Of a stretch of 53,620 nt of DNA, positions 1 to 10,923 are shown piece after piece; the stretch's first letter is position 1, and the number at the start of each line of letters is the position of its first letter. A model generated the notes under the pieces. It searched no databases. It was given only the letters and a program-made list of their open reading frames with translations, and was not told the DNA's origin. A program made the translations under genes and the position numbers. Origin of the DNA: an uncultured Bacilli bacterium (lineage in GTDB: Bacteria > Bacillota_I > Bacilli_A > RF39 > UBA660); contig CANRJW010000006.1 in assembly GCA_947631035.1 (NCBI GenBank), positions 1-53,620 of the forward strand, written 5' to 3'.

Positions 1-249
<249 letters not shown>

Positions 250-466
250 ATGGAGTTATTACTTATAGAAAAGAACCGTATGAAACCTTCGGGGATTGCT
301 ACTTTTGTAGAAAAGGTTTCAAATAGAGCTACCTTGACTCGTTTTACTTGGTTTTGAGAGAATTTTTCTCTCAGATTTTGTTCTTTGAAAACTAGATAAT
401 GTAATTTGAGTAGTCAATTTTTATTGACATTAAGATCTCAAAACTCATCAATTAGATAACTTTGGT
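250..466 (+). other. 16S-23S internal transcribed spacer without tRNA genes
   Basis: This 217-base spacer holds no tRNA gene that I can fold. It contains an antitermination-like block TTCTTTGAAAACTAGATAA at about 380-399, which is common in Bacilli spacers, and complementary blocks (GAAACCTTC near 279-287, GGTTTC near 316-321) that probably form processing stems. No protein gene is supported here. Confidence 0.8.
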
Positions 467-3385
<2,919 letters not shown>

Positions 3386-3439
3386 ATTTATTTAATTATG
3401 AGTAATACATTATCTTGTTTTTAAAGGACAAAATCCTTT

Positions 3440-3543
3440 ATAGGTGACGATGGCTCAGTGGGTACACCTCTTCCCATCCCGAACAGAGAAGTTAAGCACT
3501 GAAACGCCGACAATAGTGTAAGCTAAGATAGGAAGTTGCCTAT
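3440..3543 (+). rRNA. rrf: 5S ribosomal RNA, short form
   Basis: The gene follows 23S by about 55 bases. Its closing helix pairs TAGGTGAC (3441-3448) with GTTGCCTA (3535-3542), and the core CCCATCCCGAACAGAGAAGTTAAG is intact at about 3474-3497. The whole molecule is only about 104 nt because the helix IV/V side is reduced, against about 116 nt in Bacillus. Mollicute 5S rRNAs are similarly short. A T tract follows the closing helix directly and probably ends the operon. Confidence 0.92.
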
Positions 3544-3551
3544 TTTTTTTT
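3530..3551 (+). terminator. rRNA operon end: T tract after the 5S closing helix
   Basis: The 3' strand of the 5S closing helix runs straight into nine T residues (3543-3551), so the 5S stem itself can act as the terminator hairpin. No separate hairpin is seen before tsaE. Confidence 0.5.
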
Positions 3552-3579
3552 GCTTTAAAAATCGAAAAAATATTATTGA

Positions 3580-3603
3580 GGTGTCCCAAAAGGTGTCCCA
3601 AAT
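3580..3603 (+). repeat. 12-bp tandem repeat, two units
   Basis: Two copies of GGTGTCCCAAA lie head to tail at a 12-bp period (starting 3580 and 3592) in the gap between the 5S gene and tsaE. They are upstream of the tsaE promoter and have no clear partner elsewhere. Function unknown. Confidence 0.6.
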
Positions 3604-3655
3604 TTTTTCTTTAAAATATATGACATCCAATTACTGTCAATTATTGTATAAAAGA

Positions 3656-3685
3656 TTGAATTCAATTATTAGCCTTTGTTATAAT
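3656..3685 (+). promoter_or_regulatory. tsaE promoter
   Basis: -35 TTGAAT at 3656-3661, 18-bp spacer, -10 TATAAT at 3680-3685 with an extended TGT just before it. It lies about 20 bases ahead of tsaE. Confidence 0.65.
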
Positions 3686-3703
3686 AAAAATAGGTGATAA
3701 ATA

Positions 3704-4156
3704 ATGGATTTTAAATATACATCAAGAAGCGAAAGAGATACTTTAGAGTTAGCAGAAAACCTTGAAAGTGAAAAATTCCCTAATATGGTAATTTGTTTAG
3801 AAGGAGAACTTGGAAGTGGTAAAACAATTTTTGTTAAAGGTTTTGCTAATGCTTTAGGAATTGAAGAAAACGTAACTTCTCCAACTTTCAATTTAATTAA
3901 AGAATATCCCAATGGTGAACTACCTTTATATCATATGGATGTCTATCGTCTTGAAGGAGAAGCCAAAAATGTTGGTATCGAAGAATATTTTAATAAAGGT
4001 GGAGTAACAATCATTGAATGGGCAGATTTAATTTCTGATTCGTTACCTGAAGAAAGATTGGATATTAAATTTAAAGTAATCGATGAAAACACAAGAGTCT
4101 TAGTATTTGAACCACATGGAAAAGAATATGAAGATTTGTGCCAAAGTGTGTTATAA
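3704..4156 (+). CDS. tsaE: tRNA t6A37 threonylcarbamoyladenosine biosynthesis ATPase TsaE
   Basis: A 150-residue cytoplasmic P-loop ATPase that works with TsaB and TsaD to transfer the threonylcarbamoyl group to A37 of ANN-decoding tRNAs. The Walker A motif GELGSGKT is at residues 34-41. The family blocks TSPTFNLIKEY, HMDVYRL and IEWADL are all present, and the length is normal. The start ATG at 3704 has an AGGTGA site 7 bases upstream. It is the first gene of tsaE-tsaB-rimI-tsaD, a grouping seen in many Firmicutes. A 45-base gap with a small ACTCG...CGAGT hairpin separates it from tsaB. Confidence 0.96.
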   Translation: MDFKYTSRSERDTLELAENLESEKFPNMVICLEGELGSGKTIFVKGFANALGIEENVTSPTFNLIKEYPNGELPLYHMDVYRLEGEAKNVGIEEYFNKGGVTIIEWADLISDSLPEERLDIKFKVIDENTRVLVFEPHGKEYEDLCQSVL

Positions 4157-4201
4157 TAGAACTCGAATCACGAGTTTTTTTGCTTAATAAGGAGGTAGGA
4201 C

Positions 4202-4765
4202 ATGATGTATACTTTATTTATTGATACACATAAAGATTGCATTATCATTGTTCTGTATCAAGAAAATCAAATTATAATCAAAAAAGAAATAGAAACAAAA
4301 CAAAATCATAGTAATGCAACCATGCCTGTGTTAGTTGAAAGCTTAGAACAAGCAGGAATTGATGTACAAGATATTAAGGAAATACTTGTTGTCAATGGCC
4401 CTGGTTCTTTTACAGGAGTAAGAATTGGTGTTACCATAGCTAAAACTTTGGCTTATACCCTTCAAATTCCTATTAAAACAATAACCAGTTTACTTTTGAA
4501 AGCTGTGTCTTTTTCTCATGAAGAAGTGAATATCATTGAAAAAGAAAAAAATGGTGTTTTTATAGGAACTTTTAACCAAAATAATGATTTAATAAAACCT
4601 TATTATTATCTTAAAACAAGTGAATATCATAAACAAGAAATGGATGTAGAAGATATAGAGATTGACTATGAGAGAGTTTTACAATATATGAAAACATTAG
4701 AACCTATAAATCCTCATGCAGTAAATCCCTTATATGTCAAACAAATTGAGGTGCAAAATGGTTAG
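4202..4765 (+). CDS. tsaB: tRNA t6A37 threonylcarbamoyltransferase complex subunit TsaB
   Basis: A 187-residue protein of the ASKHA fold that is the dimerisation partner of TsaD. The family signature VNGPGSFTGVRIG lies at about residues 65-77 and is followed by AKTLAY. The N-terminal FIDTH block corresponds to the first phosphate-binding strand. It is shorter than the 230-residue E. coli protein, as is usual for compact Firmicutes forms. A GGAGG site at 4191-4195 precedes two consecutive ATG codons (4202 and 4205), so either could be the start. The last eight bases overlap rimI (ATGGTTAG), so the two are translationally coupled. Confidence 0.93.
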   Translation: MMYTLFIDTHKDCIIIVLYQENQIIIKKEIETKQNHSNATMPVLVESLEQAGIDVQDIKEILVVNGPGSFTGVRIGVTIAKTLAYTLQIPIKTITSLLLKAVSFSHEEVNIIEKEKNGVFIGTFNQNNDLIKPYYYLKTSEYHKQEMDVEDIEIDYERVLQYMKTLEPINPHAVNPLYVKQIEVQNG

Positions 4766-5186
4766 AAGTATGCAACTAGAAGATATCGAACAAGTATATC
4801 GTTTAGGAAACTTATTAAATAAGAATTTTTCTAAAACAATGAATCTTGCTCAAATATTAGAAGATTCTTTCACCCGTGTTTTGGTCTATGAAAAAAATGG
4901 AAAAATTTTAGGATTTATCATGTACACCGAATTAGAAGAATCGATTGATATTTTAAATATTTATGTCAAAGAAGAATATCGCCATCAAAAAATTGCTAGT
5001 AATCTTTTAGATATGATGTTTAGTACAATGAAAGATACAGTTAAATTAATGACGTTAGAAGTTCGTAAAGATAATAAATCGGCTATTTCTTTGTATCAAA
5101 AATTTGGTTTTGAAATCGTTCATGTTCGCAGGAAATATTATGGGGATATGGACGCCTATTTAATGGGAAGAAGGTTAGAAAAATGA
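4758..5186 (+). CDS. rimI: Ribosomal-protein-alanine N-acetyltransferase-like GNAT (RimI)
   Basis: A 142-residue GNAT acetyltransferase. The acetyl-CoA-binding strand and loop are seen as IYVKEEYRHQKIASNLL, and the C-terminal part LYQKFGFEIVHVRRKYY is typical of RimI, which acetylates the N-terminal alanine of S18 in E. coli. I start it at ATG 4758, which follows TGAGGTG at 4748-4754; a longer reading from 4734 would lie wholly inside tsaB with no ribosome site. Its stop overlaps the tsaD start as ATGA. Placement between tsaB and tsaD is the conserved Firmicutes order. The substrate is inferred from family and context. Confidence 0.9.
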   Translation: MVRSMQLEDIEQVYRLGNLLNKNFSKTMNLAQILEDSFTRVLVYEKNGKILGFIMYTELEESIDILNIYVKEEYRHQKIASNLLDMMFSTMKDTVKLMTLEVRKDNKSAISLYQKFGFEIVHVRRKYYGDMDAYLMGRRLEK

Positions 5187-6193
5187 AAGATGTTTATATA
5201 TTAGCCATTGAATCCTCTTGTGACGAAACGAGTATGGCGATTGTTAAAAATGGACGTGAAATTGAATCGTTTACAGTTTTATCTCAAATGGATGTTCATG
5301 CCGAATTTGGAGGAGTAGTTCCAGAAATTGCCTCTCGAATGCATACGGAAAATATTACCATGGTTCTAGAAGAAACTTTAAAAAAAAGTAATGTGAAAAT
5401 GGAAGAAATTTCAGCGATTGCTGTTACATATGCTCCTGGATTACTTGGTAGTTTACTGGTTGGAGTCGAATTTGCTAAAACCCTTTCTTTAGTTTATAAA
5501 AAGCCTTTAATTGCTGTAAATCATACAATAGGACATATTTATGCTAATGCTATAGAAAATACTTTAGAATTTCCTTTACTTGCCTTAGTGGTAAGTGGCG
5601 GTCATACCGATTTAATTTTAATGAAAGGCGATTATGATTTTGAAATTTTAGGCTCTACTTTGGACGATGCTATTGGGGAGTGTTACGATAAGGTAGCTCG
5701 CGTTCTTGGTTTAAAATATCCAGGAGGACCCAATGTGGATAAACTTTCGTTAGAAGGAGAAGATACATATCCACTTCCCAAACCTGTGAATGATTCTACG
5801 TATAACTTTAGTTTTAGTGGATTAAAAAGTCATGTCATTAACCTTGTTCATAATGAAACCCAAAGAGGTAATGAAATAAGAAAAAGTGACTTGGCAAAAA
5901 GTTTTCAAGTTACGGCCATTGACGAATTAACAAGAAAAGTAGAACTTGCTCTTCAAAATTATGAAGTCAAGGAATTAATTATTGCCGGGGGTGTTTCAGC
6001 TAATCGTTATCTACGCGAAGAAATAAAAAAGGTAGCAGACCGCTATCAAATAAAATTAAGTATTCCAAAGATTGAATATTGTACAGATAACGCTGCAATG
6101 ATTGGTGCTGCGGCTTACCCTTTATATAAACAAAAAAAGTTTGCTTCTTTTGATTTGAATCCAAAAAGTCAAGCAACGATTGTAGACAAATAA
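5183..6193 (+). CDS. tsaD: tRNA t6A37 threonylcarbamoyltransferase TsaD
   Basis: A 336-residue catalytic subunit that transfers threonylcarbamoyl from TC-AMP to A37 of tRNA. The N-terminal signature AIESSCDETS, the metal-binding HxxxH at H114/H118 (NHTIGHIYAN), the SGGHTD block and the C-terminal IAGGVSANRYLR and TDNAAMIG blocks are all present, so the protein appears complete and active. It starts inside the rimI stop (ATGA). The operon ends just after it, at an A/T hairpin shared with the convergent acyltransferase gene. Confidence 0.97.
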   Translation: MKDVYILAIESSCDETSMAIVKNGREIESFTVLSQMDVHAEFGGVVPEIASRMHTENITMVLEETLKKSNVKMEEISAIAVTYAPGLLGSLLVGVEFAKTLSLVYKKPLIAVNHTIGHIYANAIENTLEFPLLALVVSGGHTDLILMKGDYDFEILGSTLDDAIGECYDKVARVLGLKYPGGPNVDKLSLEGEDTYPLPKPVNDSTYNFSFSGLKSHVINLVHNETQRGNEIRKSDLAKSFQVTAIDELTRKVELALQNYEVKELIIAGGVSANRYLREEIKKVADRYQIKLSIPKIEYCTDNAAMIGAAAYPLYKQKKFASFDLNPKSQATIVDK

Positions 6194-6220
6194 AAAAGAA
6201 TTATTCGTTCTTTTTTTCTT
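6192..6220. terminator. Bidirectional terminator between tsaD and the acyltransferase gene
   Basis: A 9-bp stem AAAAAAGAA/TTCTTTTTT (6192-6200 with 6208-6216) closes a 7-base loop between two convergent stops. It has T-rich sequence downstream on the plus strand and A-rich sequence (T-rich on minus) on the other side. Confidence 0.65.
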
Positions 6221-6731
6221 TGTAAAACTTTTCCCAAAGTTGATTGTCGGAATAAAATTCATTATGCTCTAATCTTTTTTGAACATAATCGTCAAATGTT
6301 CCAATTACTTTAGCTGGAACCCCAACAACGACAGAATTTGCAGGGATATCAGTGGTTACGACACTTCCAGCACCGATAATGACATTTGGTCCAATTCGAA
6401 CATTACTTAAAATCGTAGTATTGCAACCGATAAATACGTTATCCATTATTTCAATGCAACCCGCTTGATAAGCAAATTCTCCTTTTCCTAGCTTATTTAA
6501 TCCTAAATGAAATACATCATGAGTTACAAACGTTACATTGCTTGTTACAATATCATTATTATGAAATTGAATGAGTTGAGGGTCTGATGGAATAAATCGA
6601 GGTTGATAAAAAAAGTTTTCTCCTACACTTTTAAATATTTTGTGTTTTTTAATATATTTTGTTCTTTTATCACTATTGATTATCATAGCAATACGTAATC
6701 TTCTTAATTGATTTTTTGTATAATATTTCAT
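6201..6731 (-). CDS. Hexapeptide-repeat acyltransferase (maltose/sugar O-acetyltransferase type)
   Basis: A 176-residue left-handed beta-helix acyltransferase. The C-terminal half shows the isoleucine-rich hexapeptide rungs: IEIMDNVFIGCNTTI, NVRIGPNVIIGAGSVVT and NSVVVGVPAKVIG, the last being the usual final coil of the WbbJ/LacA group. The family transfers acetyl (or another acyl) from CoA to a sugar hydroxyl or amino group; the acceptor here cannot be told. I prefer the ATG at 6731, five bases after GAGTGA, over a GTG nine bases upstream. It has its own promoter (6749-6777) and stands downstream of the LCP gene on the same strand. Confidence 0.8.
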   Translation of the reverse strand: MKYYTKNQLRRLRIAMIINSDKRTKYIKKHKIFKSVGENFFYQPRFIPSDPQLIQFHNNDIVTSNVTFVTHDVFHLGLNKLGKGEFAYQAGCIEIMDNVFIGCNTTILSNVRIGPNVIIGAGSVVTTDIPANSVVVGVPAKVIGTFDDYVQKRLEHNEFYSDNQLWEKFYKEKKNE

Positions 6732-6748
6732 AAGCATCACTCTTTACT

Positions 6749-6777
6749 ATCATACCAAATTAATACTACATTGACAA
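6749..6777 (-). promoter_or_regulatory. Promoter of the hexapeptide acyltransferase gene
   Basis: Reading on the minus strand: -35 TTGTCA (6777-6772), 17-bp spacer, -10 TATGAT (6754-6749). It sits 18 bases before the start codon. Confidence 0.65.
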
Positions 6778-6850
6778 ATAAAATAATGTATATGTACATT
6801 TTGATAACGATATTCGAATTGATATAAAGTTTTAAGTTATTTTTCTTTTT

Positions 6851-8920
6851 TTAAGCATTATCTTCGTCTTCTGTTGGTAATCCAGGAACTACTGGTTCTT
6901 CTGGTGTTTCTTCTTTATTGTCTTCGGTATTTTCCTTATTATCTTCAGTATTGTCCTCTTTAGGAGTTTCATTTTCAGGACCACCTAAATTTGGGTCTGT
7001 AACATTTGGAGTGGTTGATTCATTTGTTTCTGGTTGTTCTGGCGTTTGATTTGGTGTAGTTGTCTCTTGATTTTCTTCTTCTGGTTTTGGATTATTATCA
7101 CATACTTCATTAATATAAACTGTAATACTAGATACACTACTTGCAAAAGTACCAGCGCTTACATTTTGACCGCCGATAATTCCCGGTATTTTATCACTAC
7201 AACGGTATTCTTTTGTTAATGCAATATTATGACTACTTGTCCATTCTTCAGCATATTTTACGGTACTTCCAACAAAATTTGGTATTGTCTCTTCTTTGAT
7301 ACCACCTGTTATACCTTTTCCAATAATAGGAGATGTATATTCCTCATTATAATCATAAGAGAATGTTTTAATCATTTCTTCTTTTTGAAGACCTAAATTG
7401 ACATTAAAAGCTTCTTTGATTTTATTTAAACTATTTTCGTAATAACCAAGTGCTGCTAATTGTAAACCTCCAATAGTAACTGGTAAGTTGTATACTTCCA
7501 AATAGGTCTTTTGAATACTTAAGAAATCATTTCCTTTTAAACTTTGCATTAACATTGTTTTTAAAGTTTGATAGAAAGATAAAATATTAGTAGTCGATAC
7601 ATTTGTCGCGATGTTATTGGCAATCGCATTTAAAACATTTTCAAAATCGGAGAAACTTTTTAGTGAAATCATTTTTTTGGCAATCGCTTCAACTATTTGT
7701 TGTTGGTGACGATTACGTGCTAAATCACTTTCTAAGTATCCATGACGATTTCTCGCATAAGCAAGGGTTTGTTCTCCATCTAAATGTTGCCATCCTGTAT
7801 TCATACAAACAGGGTGCGTATCATCACGAACGTAGTTACTCTCACATAATCTTCCTTCTCCATATTTACGAACATAAACTTGATAATTTGGTTCTTCGAC
7901 ATCAATGTCAATGCCTCCGATAGCATCAACTAAATCCATAACACCATGGAAATTAATTTTAGCATAGTAATCTATTTTGATATCAACTAAATTTTGTACC
8001 GTATTGATAACACATTCTGTTCCATAAGCTGCAGAAGAATTAATCTTATGACTACGATTATTATTACAAGCAATAGGAACATATAAATCTCTTGGAAGAC
8101 TCAACATGGTCGCATTTAACGTTTGAGGATTAAAGGAAATTAACATCAAAGTATCACCATTGAATGTTGCATTGGTATCTAATCCCTTTTTCGTTGAATC
8201 CACTCCCATTAAAAGAATGGTAAAAGGTTCTGTTAACTTTTTATTGGTACTAGTAATCGTTTTTGTTTTCATTTTTTCACTATATTCATAAAGAACTTGC
8301 GTTTCTTCGACAATATCTTCATAAACTTCTTCTGTACTAAATAAAATACCATAATTACTTGATACGAAAACAGCATCTACTTCCTTATTATAAAGAGCAC
8401 TTAACATGGAATAGTAATCGTCATAGTATTCTATTTTATTTTCCAAATGATTTTTATTGATTAAAGTATTCGCTAGAATATAACCTTCGATATCGTCGCT
8501 ATTACTAATCATTCCTAATTTACTTTCACTTTTGAGTTCCGTTTCTTTTAATGCAACTAAGTTGGTGGTATAAGTCGTATATTCTTGATTGGTTAATAAC
8601 TCTAATTTTCCATAAAGGTGATTAATCACGACCGTTATGAATAATAAAACCATAAACATAAGCAAGTGGGCAATCGTAAGAATTAAAAACTTTTTAATTT
8701 TATTCGTAACTAATGTGGATAATCCAAATAAAAAATAAGCCAAAAACCAACTAAATAATAATATTGTCACAAGTATTCGTATAAAAGTTTCAATACCTGT
8801 TAATCTACAAATAGAATAAGTAAAAGCAATAAAACCAAATAGAAATAATAATACGGAAAGAATATATATACCTAATAAAGTTTTATTCGAGCGTTTTATT
8901 TTTTTTAAAAGTACCTTCAT
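6851..8920 (-). CDS. LytR-CpsA-Psr (LCP) family glycopolymer ligase with PASTA-like domain
   Basis: A 689-residue membrane protein. Residues 15-105 hold three or four hydrophobic helices. Residues 130-205 resemble the solute-binding-like segment found before some clostridial LCP domains. The LCP core spans about 232-420: LLMGVDS with D241, the arginine block LSLPRDLYVP (R277, D278) and DGEQTLAYARNRH at 381-393. Residues 545-604 look like one PASTA repeat (IPNFVGS...). The last 80 residues are an acidic, threonine- and proline-rich tail. LCP proteins move undecaprenyl-pyrophosphate-linked glycopolymers onto peptidoglycan, so this is a candidate for attaching the polysaccharides encoded further along. 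ATG 8920 follows GAGAGGA. Confidence 0.9.
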   Translation of the reverse strand: MKVLLKKIKRSNKTLLGIYILSVLLFLFGFIAFTYSICRLTGIETFIRILVTILLFSWFLAYFLFGLSTLVTNKIKKFLILTIAHLLMFMVLLFITVVINHLYGKLELLTNQEYTTYTTNLVALKETELKSESKLGMISNSDDIEGYILANTLINKNHLENKIEYYDDYYSMLSALYNKEVDAVFVSSNYGILFSTEEVYEDIVEETQVLYEYSEKMKTKTITSTNKKLTEPFTILLMGVDSTKKGLDTNATFNGDTLMLISFNPQTLNATMLSLPRDLYVPIACNNNRSHKINSSAAYGTECVINTVQNLVDIKIDYYAKINFHGVMDLVDAIGGIDIDVEEPNYQVYVRKYGEGRLCESNYVRDDTHPVCMNTGWQHLDGEQTLAYARNRHGYLESDLARNRHQQQIVEAIAKKMISLKSFSDFENVLNAIANNIATNVSTTNILSFYQTLKTMLMQSLKGNDFLSIQKTYLEVYNLPVTIGGLQLAALGYYENSLNKIKEAFNVNLGLQKEEMIKTFSYDYNEEYTSPIIGKGITGGIKEETIPNFVGSTVKYAEEWTSSHNIALTKEYRCSDKIPGIIGGQNVSAGTFASSVSSITVYINEVCDNNPKPEEENQETTTPNQTPEQPETNESTTPNVTDPNLGGPENETPKEDNTEDNKENTEDNKEETPEEPVVPGLPTEDEDNA

Positions 8921-8944
8921 ATTTTTTATCCTCTCGTATTCTAT

Positions 8945-8974
8945 ATTATATAATAAAAAGTCTTACTTATACAA
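8945..8974 (-). promoter_or_regulatory. Promoter of the LCP gene
   Basis: On the minus strand: -35 TTGTAT (8974-8969), 18-bp spacer, -10 TATAAT (8950-8945). It lies in the divergent gap shared with the glucosaminidase gene. Confidence 0.5.
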
Positions 8975-9040
8975 TACGCATTTTATTGACAAATATTTAA
9001 CAATCTTAGACGAACATTCCTTTTATTCAAATAAGGCTTA

Positions 9041-9049
9041 TGCTATAAT
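9041..9049 (+). promoter_or_regulatory. Extended -10 promoter of the glucosaminidase operon
   Basis: TGCTATAAT at 9041-9049, an extended -10, 30 bases ahead of the start codon. The -35 region (T-rich, about 9021-9026) is weak. Confidence 0.6.
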
Positions 9050-9078
9050 TTAAGTAGTATAAAAGGGAAGTGAAAAGT

Positions 9079-10902
9079 ATGAAAAAGCGTATTCGTGTAT
9101 TTGGTAGAAAAATTTTATCCCTTTTTTTAGTTTTTCTTATTACGTTTTCCTCTATTTTTTCCTTTCCAATCGTTGCATTTGCCGACAATGTTTATGTTGG
9201 ACGCGTAACAGCAAATGATGTTTTCTTCCGTTCAACACCAACAACAAAACCAGAAAATGGCGTTAGTAATGTTATAACCTCTTTAGACGAAGGAGATGTT
9301 GTTACCGTTCTTTCAATAGAGAAAGTGGGAGGAGCTAAAGGCGATTGTTCTTCTGGTTGGTATTCTATTCAATATAAAGATAAATCTGGTTATATTTGTT
9401 CTACTTATATTTCTGTAGATGGATATGATATTTATGACCGCCCTTGGACAAGTCCTAAAAAAGCGATTATCGGTGGAGCAAAATTTATAGGAAAATCTTA
9501 CATTAGTCGTGGACAATTTACTAGTTATTTAAAAAAATACAATGTAAATCCCGATGGAGATTTTGAAGTCTACAACCATTTATATATGTCTAATCTTGCT
9601 GCTCCATCTAGTGAAGCGAAAACCAGTTATACCGCCTATCAAAAAAATGGCTTACTTGATTTACCTTTAGTCTTTAATATTCCAATTTATAAAAAAATGG
9701 AAGATTCATATGATAGACCAGGAGGAAACCTTACTAAAATTGAGAAACAAAGTGAAGTAAAAGACCAAGCATTTGAAGATTTACTTGATAAACAAGAATT
9801 CCCAGAAAGTTATAAAGAAGCTTTAAGAGCCTTACATGAAATCCATCCTAATTGGACATTTGTAAGTATGTATACCGATTTAACGTTTAGTAAAGCAGTA
9901 AATGCCTTTCAAATTGTTGGAGCCATTCAAGGAGGAGAAAAATATTACGAACTTGAAAAAGGCAAACCGGTTCAAGCAGGGAATGATAAAGGATGGTATG
10001 TTCCAAATAAAGAAACAACAGCTTACTATTTGGACCCAAGAAACTTTTTAACAGAACAATATATTTTACAATTTGAAAGTTTAGAAAATTCTGAAGTTTA
10101 CACCGAAAGTGTTGTCCAAAGTATTTTAAAAGGTACTTTTATGGAAGGAATTTCCATTTTAGATAATCAATCTTATGCTTCTATCTTTGTTGAAGCAGGT
10201 AAATCTGCTAATGTAAGTAGTGTTTATTTAGCCAGTTTGGCAAGACAAGAATCAGGTGTAAATGGAAGTGGAGCCACAACCGGTAATGAATTTGAATATG
10301 AAGACGTTACCTATTCTGGATTATTTAACTTCTTTAATATTGGAGCATCGAGTGGAGCATCAAATCCTTTAAAAGCTGGATTAGTTTATGCAAGTGGTGG
10401 TTCTTGTACCAAATGTGATAACAATACTCAATATACAACACCAATACCTAGTGAAACCCCTGGAGAAAATACAAATCCAAGTACCCCTGCAACCCCAGAA
10501 GAACCTAAAGCAGAAAATTTAAAAACTTTAATTGAAGAAGGTGGCTATCAAGTAAGCGGTGAGTATGTTCATGGTTTTAAAGTTGGGACAAGTGTTGAAA
10601 AAGTTGAAAAGAATTTAGCAAATGGCGTAACTGTAAAAACAGACAATGATATCATTGGTACGGGAGATAAGATAACATATAATGGAGAAACATATCTTGT
10701 AGTGGTTTATGGAGATTTAACCGGTGATGGTAAAATTAATTCAGCAGACTTACTTAAAATGCGTAAATATTTACTAGGAGATAGCAATTTATCAGGTGCT
10801 TATAAAGAATCTGCTTATTTAACGGACGATAGTAAAATTAATTCAGCAGACTTACTTAAAATGAGACAATATCTACTTGGAGATAGTAAGATTTCTCAAT
10901 AA
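9079..10902 (+). CDS. Secreted N-acetylglucosaminidase with SH3b and dockerin-like domains
   Basis: A 607-residue exported peptidoglycan hydrolase. Residues 1-36 form a signal peptide ending near VAFADN. An SH3b-like wall-binding domain covers about 36-120. A LytG/AtlA-type glucosaminidase domain covers about 245-440, with YYLDPRNFL and the region around SLARQESGV expected to hold the catalytic glutamate. A low-complexity PSETPGENTNPSTP linker follows. The C-terminus carries two 22-residue dockerin-type calcium loops, DLTGDGKINSADLLKMRKYL and a second TDDSKINSADLLKMRQYL. I start at ATG 9079 after GGGAAGTGA; a GTG at 9070 is part of the ribosome site. It forms an operon with the next gene. Confidence 0.88.
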   Translation: MKKRIRVFGRKILSLFLVFLITFSSIFSFPIVAFADNVYVGRVTANDVFFRSTPTTKPENGVSNVITSLDEGDVVTVLSIEKVGGAKGDCSSGWYSIQYKDKSGYICSTYISVDGYDIYDRPWTSPKKAIIGGAKFIGKSYISRGQFTSYLKKYNVNPDGDFEVYNHLYMSNLAAPSSEAKTSYTAYQKNGLLDLPLVFNIPIYKKMEDSYDRPGGNLTKIEKQSEVKDQAFEDLLDKQEFPESYKEALRALHEIHPNWTFVSMYTDLTFSKAVNAFQIVGAIQGGEKYYELEKGKPVQAGNDKGWYVPNKETTAYYLDPRNFLTEQYILQFESLENSEVYTESVVQSILKGTFMEGISILDNQSYASIFVEAGKSANVSSVYLASLARQESGVNGSGATTGNEFEYEDVTYSGLFNFFNIGASSGASNPLKAGLVYASGGSCTKCDNNTQYTTPIPSETPGENTNPSTPATPEEPKAENLKTLIEEGGYQVSGEYVHGFKVGTSVEKVEKNLANGVTVKTDNDIIGTGDKITYNGETYLVVVYGDLTGDGKINSADLLKMRKYLLGDSNLSGAYKESAYLTDDSKINSADLLKMRQYLLGDSKISQ

Positions 10903-10923
10903 TAAAGATAAGGAGGTTTTAAA

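Noticed and set aside
250-466. tRNA-Ile or tRNA-Ala genes in the 16S-23S spacer
   Set aside because: No cloverleaf or T-loop GGTTCRA-type sequence could be found in the 217 bases.
7034-7923. Plus-strand frames opposite the LCP gene
   Set aside because: They are antisense shadows without ribosome sites or recognisable motifs.
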